From Sphagnum magellanicum (lineage: Eukaryota > Streptophyta > Sphagnopsida > Sphagnales > Sphagnaceae), in NCBI GenBank assembly GCA_021904315.1, contig CM038924.1, forward strand, positions 12,946,026 through 13,010,025: a DNA stretch of 64,000 bases, in the 5' to 3' direction. The translations under genes and the position numbers were made by a program. Below, piece by piece: positions 58,681-64,000 of this stretch; position 1 is the first letter of the stretch, and every line of letters starts with the position of its first letter. Below the pieces are notes generated by a model. That model did no database searches, was not told where the DNA came from, and saw only the letters and a program-made list of their open reading frames with translations.

Positions 58681-59326
58681 ATGTCAAAAGCAGGAATGAT
58701 GAACACAGTAGCAGTAGGAATCGCAGTGCAGTCTGACTGGGAGAACCGGCAGTTCTCCAGCTCCCTCTCCCTCAATGTGCGCCGTCTCTTTGAGTTTTTG
58801 CTGCAGTTTGGTAAGCCTGTCAAACTTTCATTTTGCAGTAACTGGACTGTTTCCTTAGCCTTCTGTTGTGTTGGACTATTTTCTTCCAGTTATGTTCCAA
58901 AATTTTTTAGGATTGATCTGTCTCTTCTGTCTCTAGATCCTGTGAAGGACATTCTAGGAGGCTTGACCATGGGTTTGAATTAGCCTGCATGGTAGCAATG
59001 CAGTGCAAGAAGCAAAATTCCATCATCTGTGTGAGCCTTGCTACAATGGGCTCGATGGCTCTCATTATGGGGGAGCAAAGCTATTTTCATGATGGGCTTT
59101 CTGTGCATTGAGTATAGAAGTAGTACGAGGTTTGGGAAGAGAGGTCATCTGCCTTGGGCAACAACATTCATTTGGTGAAATTATAATGAGCAAAGGATGT
59201 TTTGTGTTGTAAACAGAATCTGCAACAAGGAGCAAGCTGGCAGTCTTGAATGAGAAACTCAGTGTCTTGGAGCGGAAGCTAGAGTTCTTGGAAGCTCAAT
59301 TCAGCACTGCTGTCAATCCCTCCTGA
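58681..59326 (+). CDS. BRK1: BRICK1 (HSPC300), SCAR/WAVE complex subunit
   Basis: Two exons, 58681-58810 and 59217-59326 (phase 1 junction, GTAAGC donor and AACAG acceptor), encode 79 residues. Residues 12-42 contain VGIAVQSDWENRQF and SLSLNVRRLFEFLLQF. Residues 44-72 read ESATRSKLAVLNEKLSVLER then KLEFLEAQ, the C-terminal coiled coil. These are diagnostic for BRICK1, which is about 75-85 residues across plants and animals. It is the smallest subunit of the SCAR/WAVE complex, forms a helical bundle with SCAR and ABI, and promotes ARP2/3-driven actin branching at the cell cortex. Plant mutants lose epidermal lobes and tip-growth control. The N-terminus MSKAGMMNTV differs from the usual MxKAGG(I/L)TNAV, and the Phe-Ile-Ser-His-Ile stretch is replaced by FSSSL, so this sequence is somewhat divergent. 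Confidence 0.96.
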
Positions 59327-61020
59327 ATTCTCCCATCCCTTCTCACTGCTTTATAATTTTTCAACTTATAACACTTGACTTGTGTAGTGGTTCTTGTCAG
59401 GTGATGGTTCTCATCATAAAGGGGTATTAGGTCTTGCCAAGAAATGTACCTGTGATCCAGATTTGGTGTGATTTGATTGCCTAATTCAATTGCAATTTGA
59501 GCAATTAGAAATGGCTTTTCAACCCCATGGACTTGAATTAACATAGAACATGATATGACACCTCATGTAGGTATTCATAATGTCATATTTCTACTCCAAA
59601 TCTGCATGGAATGCTTAAAGTATTGGGCAAAGTTCTACAGAAGGTGTTGGAGAAATTTTGTGTAAGTGAGACCCACCTACAAATGCGGTGATGGGTCGAT
59701 GAGAAGCTGAGCACTATCTTTGTTCTAAAGCCTTTTGAACATGACTCCCATCTTTGAAAGTTTTAGGGACAATGTTACAACTAGGGCACCAATCATGAAA
59801 CTTCAGGTTAGCAAAATATGAAGAAATCTGAACTTTGGGACAAATGTTAGTACATACCGGCAAAATGTGGCTAGTCCTAGTTCATGAGTTGTGTTTAGAG
59901 TGGGGTAAAGCTCTAGGATGGGGCATTCCCAAAATTATGGGTAGGATGAGGTGGTAGCAGAGTTTGGCCCTCCATTTTGGGAACACTCCCCCTGGGCTTT
60001 ACACATCATAAAGCACAATGTGAAGGTTGTCATGAAACCAAACATATGCAGATCATGAGGCGTAGAAGGGTTCTTACAAGTGGGAGGGATCTTCTACCTA
60101 GCTTGGATCCTACACCTATATGTAGGCATAAGATCCTTACCAACTCTTAAGGAGTAGGTGTGATATCCCTCCTCTTTTCTATGAGGGATATTCATGGATA
60201 TAAGGTGCCCTACAAATTTACTAAGAAATTTCTCCAAGTATTTACATGGCCAAACAAAAATTGAAACTTCCTTGATCTAAACTGTAAAATTGAAAAACTT
60301 GGCACCATGATAGTAAATTCCCTAAGGCCAATCTATGCTAAACTAGAGAACTGTTGGTTTGATGAGAAATAAAACATGGTTTCTTTCAATAAAAATGGGT
60401 TGCAATAATGTAAACTTTCAAACGATTTGATTCAACATGGCTGCTATGATATTTTCCTTTTGACAAAATTAATGCCTTGTGCACCATTTGTGCTTGGGCA
60501 CACACCATTGCCAACTTGCTTGTGTATCGTTTTATTAAAATTTACTATATTCATCAAATCATATTTTGAATAGTGGAATTTTGGAGTTTGAAAATGTTTG
60601 GATAAAAAATTGTTTAGACCTTTTTCTTTTGAAAAGGTTGTCATTTTGAACCGAAATCTCCTCCCCATATCTCTTAGGCTTCCACTATATATGAGAGAAT
60701 AAGAAATGCTAAGCTATGAAGTTTTGACTTAATTTTGGATATCATTGACGTTGTTCAACAAGCTTTTAAATTTTCATGAATTTGTTTGAAGAATTGATAT
60801 GCAAATGGTGCAAATTCACCACAAATAACAAAAATAAAAACATAGTCCTCTACTCACGAACTATTTTTGCAAATGAAACTACATCATTGAACTACACCAA
60901 CAACACTATTACTATTGTGTAAGAAACTCTCGAGGAGAGACTCTCTAATCACAAACTATATGAAGAGACCATTCCACCATGCATCACCATTTGCTTAAGA
61001 AATTCTTGAGAAGAGTAGAG
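59327..61020. other. 3' flank of BRICK1 and intergenic DNA
   Basis: No gene recognised. The first few hundred bases probably hold the BRICK1 3' UTR. Confidence 0.45.
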
Positions 61021-61023
61021 ACT

Positions 61024-61049
61024 CTAAACCCTAAACCCTAAACCCTAAA
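61024..61049. promoter_or_regulatory. telo-box cluster (CCCTAAA)3 upstream of the SAM-family gene
   Basis: CTAAACCCTAAACCC followed by TAAACCCTAAA lies 815 bases before the SAM-family start codon. AAACCCTAA telo-boxes are established promoter elements of plant housekeeping and ribosomal genes. At this distance it may equally be a short interstitial telomere relic. A second single GCTTAGGGTTTGC motif lies at about 61484, closer to the gene. Confidence 0.5.
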
Positions 61050-61439
61050 TCAAAACTACATTCTAAATTTATTAGCATGCAATAAATAATGCCAGACATT
61101 GTGTTAATATAACCTCAAAGAGGCACTCGGTAAAGTCAAATTATTATTATTAAAAGCATACCCTATGTGCGGAGGGTCAGTTTCGGAGATAATAAAATAA
61201 CAAACGAAGTCTCCAAAAAAAAAAACCTGAAAAATCACACACCAACGAATGAATAAATAAAAATAATGCTCAACTTTGTGAAAATTTCTAGAAAATTTGT
61301 TGCAAGCACAAATATCAATGAGAACTCAGTGGCAAACCAAAACGGATGAAAAAAAGAGGGGCATAATGGAAAGGTTCTTTTTCATCCAATTTAATGTTAG
61401 CAAAGTAGCTGAATAGTTACCTACGTGATGATACCGACA

Positions 61440-61863
61440 ATGATCATCCATCTATTTATTTCTATTCATCCATGTTCTCTGTAGCTTAGGGTTTGCTGTA
61501 CGAGCTTCTTCTCTCTGTGCTTGTTTTCGAAATGTGTGTTTCCTCTTCCGCTCGTAGTCTTTCGGTGCATCGATCGATTTCGTTTCTGCAAGTTTCTTCT
61601 TCTTCAATCGCCAGTAGCTGTGCAGATTTTTATTTTTTCCCCCCTTCCTTCCTAACAAGCTCCTGAGGAAATCCTTGTTTCAGGAATTTATTTTTCTTTT
61701 CTTGGGGGGGCGCTCTTTTGTTTTGTTTTTGTTTTTCTGCAGTTGTCGGTTTTTTTTCTTCTTTTGTTCCCTGAAGCACATGTGGTATGGAGTAAAAGGC
61801 AGCAGCGCTTCTTGAAGCTTCGAGAGGAAGCGTCGGCCGAGAGACGACGACTCCAGGGCTTTC
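61440..61863 (+). promoter_or_regulatory. promoter-proximal / 5' UTR region of the SAM-family gene
   Basis: A CT-rich leader-like stretch (TCTTCTCTCTGTGC, TTCTTCTTC, CCCCCCTTCCTTCC) leads to the start codon at 61864. GC content is higher than in the surroundings. The transcription start cannot be fixed by eye. Confidence 0.45.
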
Positions 61864-64000
61864 ATGTCTCAGCCGCGGATAACTGTCACTATTGGACGTG
61901 ACGGAAAGCGGGTATGTATTTTTGTCCTTTTTTTGCGCTTTTTTTGGTTCTGAATTTTCACCGGTATGAGAAAGACATGAAGCTTTTTTTAGGTTTTCTC
62001 TTCATTTTCTTTTCTCTATGTCATCTTCCAATGTATTTATTCTCTCTTTTTTTTTTCACGAGAATCAACCTTTGTTTGAATAATTTAGGAGTGTTTTGTT
62101 GAAACCATAGCTCGTAGCTGAGCTTGTTGTTGTGGAACAAGAACAAGAGCAAAATACTGTTTTCTTTTTATTTGAGCAATACACTACAAAAGATTAGGGC
62201 CTGGATGTATGCAGCAATCTCTGTTTCTGGTGTTGCTTTATACAAAGAGCCCTGCCTGTTAGTAGGTGCATGGAAAACAGCCTCATGGCAAAACTCTGTT
62301 CCCTTTGAGAAAAAAGGCTGTGGGCAAAGTGTCCATCAATGTATGTGTGTGATAGGAGTATGCCCTGTGTCTTTGGTTGCTGTGACCAGCACTAGGGAGG
62401 GCTAGGGTTTGGTCTTGTGACCAATTGGTGTCTATGTACTATTTTTTCATGGGATATTTGATGGCCTCAGGAAGGATGTGTGGAAGTATTCTGCATATAG
62501 GAAGTGTTTAGAATGAACAGGAAACATGAAGGGGAAGTAGGGCAATGCTTGAAAACAGAAACCAGAGCTGCAAAACTGGTTTTGGTTTACTGTTTCTCAG
62601 TATTGCAAGTAAAGTCGGTGGAGTTGGTGGACCACAGGTTGGAAGGCGTGTATCAGTGACCACAGATATGTATGCGGATCGGGCAAACGGAGGAAATAAC
62701 ACTAGAAAGCGATCCATAAGGGACAGACTCGGAGGCAATGTTGAGCAACTTGCACCTGTGCGACAGCCAAACACCAAAAGGTTACAATGGTCTTTTCAAC
62801 TATGTGTGGAAGTCATGGATGGGTAGTTGTAATGGTTGAGAGGCTCTTTCTTGAGTAAGTTTTGTCTGTTTTTGCAGAATTGCTCATCAGTTGTGTCATG
62901 AGCTCTCAGGTTGCGAGAGGATGATGGAAAATGGAAGCATGATCTGTATGAAGACATGGAGGAATCAGATGTCCAGGGAATCAGTATCCTGCAAAACTCC
63001 TTTATCTCCTTACTTCAAATGAAACTGGTTGTGCATACCTGCTGCTAATGCATAACAAGCTGTTTGTCAGTTTCAAGGCGAAAATTGTGTCAGTTTTCCA
63101 GTAGGGTTACCTGAATATTTATAAAGTATAGTATTTGAACTCTTTGTGAATTTCCTTTGTGTGTCTCGCGATTGCAAGACTCCCCATGGGCTAATGGCAC
63201 TTCACCTTGTGTAGAAGAGTTGGGTCTTTTGTAGTCTTTAATGCAGTGCACCAGTCAGGTGTATGATGTCTGGTTTTCAGATGGTTGCAAGGAGTTCCTT
63301 GACAGAAATTTCAGACGGGCAAATCAGCTCTCAAGATTTGCGATCCAAGCTAGCCCGACCCAACCTAAGAATAGTCAGGCTAAGGAAAGCAGGGTCCAGT
63401 CTTGGTGTGATGGACTTGCGAGAAAAGTTGTCAGGTTCTACCTCTCAACGTCCACCAGTTTCTCAAGCCCAAGGTGGTGCAGAGCTCCAAAGGCGGTTAC
63501 CATCTGTTGTCCGGAATGGCTCCAATGGAGCTCAAACTGCACCTCGAGCACCTGCCCCTCTTTTAAAGCAGACAGCTTCAGTTATCAGGACACCTGCAGC
63601 AGTAAGTTTTCTCCTAACTCCTTTTTGTTGAAAATTCTTCTGCAAGAGTTCAACCCTCATAGATTTGGCTCTTGTTTCTTACTGGCCTCATGGAAGAAGT
63701 GATGCCCATGTGGTTGATCACAAGGGGACCCTGCTACAATGAGCTAGCTGCTTTGCAAGCTACTTTTTCCCTACACCAAGAAAAGGATGATGAGCTCTAG
63801 CAACTTCTATCAAGGATCATTGCATTCAAACAATGTTGCATCTAACTATTTACATAGACCCTTTTGATGGCCTTTATTAGTACCTGGACTGTAGATGTAC
63901 TGGTTTTCATTTAGTACAACATTCCCAGATAGTTTCTTACTTAGCCTCCCAACTTTGGTGCAGCTTAGGCATCAAAGTCAATCTTCCATTTCCACTCTAG
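61864..64000 (+). CDS. plant SAM-domain-family protein, 5' part (gene truncated by window end)
   Basis: Exons visible: 61864-61911 (MSQPRITVTIGRDGKR), 62638-62780 (VGRRVSVTTDMYADRANG, KRSIRDRLGGNVEQL...NTKR), 62910-62970 (LREDDGKWKHDLYEDMEESD) and 63281-63601 (ISSQDLRSKLARP, VMDLREKLSGS, then a Pro/Gln/Ser-rich chain to RTPAA), giving 191 residues so far. The order R(V/I)T(I/V)T(L/I)GR.G..., KRSVRDRLG, DLRxKL and DLREKLS is that of a plant nuclear-type protein family that ends in a SAM domain; the SAM domain would lie beyond base 64000 and is not seen. SAM domains mediate protein or RNA contacts; the exact role of the family is unclear to me. The exon 3 donor (GTCCAG after 62970) is weak. An alternative donor at 62984 would need a different acceptor. 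The piece after 63602 is intron. Confidence 0.75.

Noticed and set aside
62508..62777. Minus-strand 89-residue frame over the SAM-gene exon 2
   Set aside because: Shadow of the + strand exon carrying the KRSIRDRLG motif.
1..64000. CRISPR arrays, prokaryotic operons, rRNA and tRNA genes
   Set aside because: Looked for regular short repeats with unique spacers, ribosomal RNA cores and tRNA cloverleaf signatures and saw none. The window is eukaryotic nuclear DNA with spliced genes.

Overview
The window is nuclear DNA of a streptophyte, most likely a land plant outside the flowering plants. The reasons are: short exons with canonical GT/AG introns; plant-specific or plant-type gene families (XRI1, a one-helix light-harvesting-like protein, BRICK1 and a plant SAM-domain protein family); TTTAGGG-type telomeric motifs at 31.0 and 61.0 kb; and decayed plant-type transposons (Ty1/copia, Ty3/gypsy, L1-type LINE, CACTA, pogo/Tigger-like). 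The exact lineage cannot be fixed from the sequence. The DNA is AT-rich, gene-poor and littered with old, degenerate repeats.

Four genes on the + strand can be reconstructed by splicing. (1) XRI1, about 6.33-8.63 kb, eight exons, 313 residues. It has the diagnostic KRRRML core and the conserved C-terminal block YPFALVKP...GDVTLNDINQRI. (2) A chloroplast one-helix LIL/HLIP-like protein, 21.0-22.4 kb, four exons, 142 residues. It sits about 0.5 kb downstream of an exact 70-bp tandem repeat whose every copy carries the palindromic G-box GCCACGTGGC. (3) BRICK1, 58.7-59.3 kb, two exons, 79 residues, a subunit of the SCAR/WAVE complex. (4) The 5' part of a plant SAM-domain-family gene from 61.86 kb, which runs off the right end of the window. 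A diverged copy of the 5' end of gene 4 (first exon, intron and part of the next segment) lies at 56.0-56.85 kb, on the other side of BRICK1.

Between the genes: 1-6.3 kb is AT-rich intergenic DNA followed by a pyrimidine-rich, microsatellite-rich block upstream of XRI1. 8.6-20.3 kb is repeat-dominated: a dispersed 320-bp repeat, a copia reverse-transcriptase relic, a self-complementary CTTAAGG/CTACTTA array and a CCCATGGG satellite. 22.4-34.6 kb contains further dispersed repeats and a minus-strand pogo-type transposase pseudogene. 34.6-43.3 kb is the most structured stretch. An F-box/kelch pseudogene abuts a 5'-truncated Ty3/gypsy element consisting of integrase, a pol tail, a roughly 1,040-codon additional ORF in the env position, a polypurine tract and a candidate 3' LTR. 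A 2.6-kb non-autonomous CACTA transposon with perfect ATG target-site duplication sits inside the additional ORF. 46.7-48.9 kb holds a second CACTA copy, and 49.4-53.6 kb a decayed L1-type LINE. 53.6-55.9 kb is tandemly duplicated intergenic DNA.

The genes do not form a pathway or cluster. The candidates for something undescribed are the gypsy additional ORF, the G-box array in front of a photoprotection-type gene, the LIL variant lacking the usual arginine, the 23-nt apparent intron in XRI1 and the duplicated SAM-gene 5' end flanking BRICK1.
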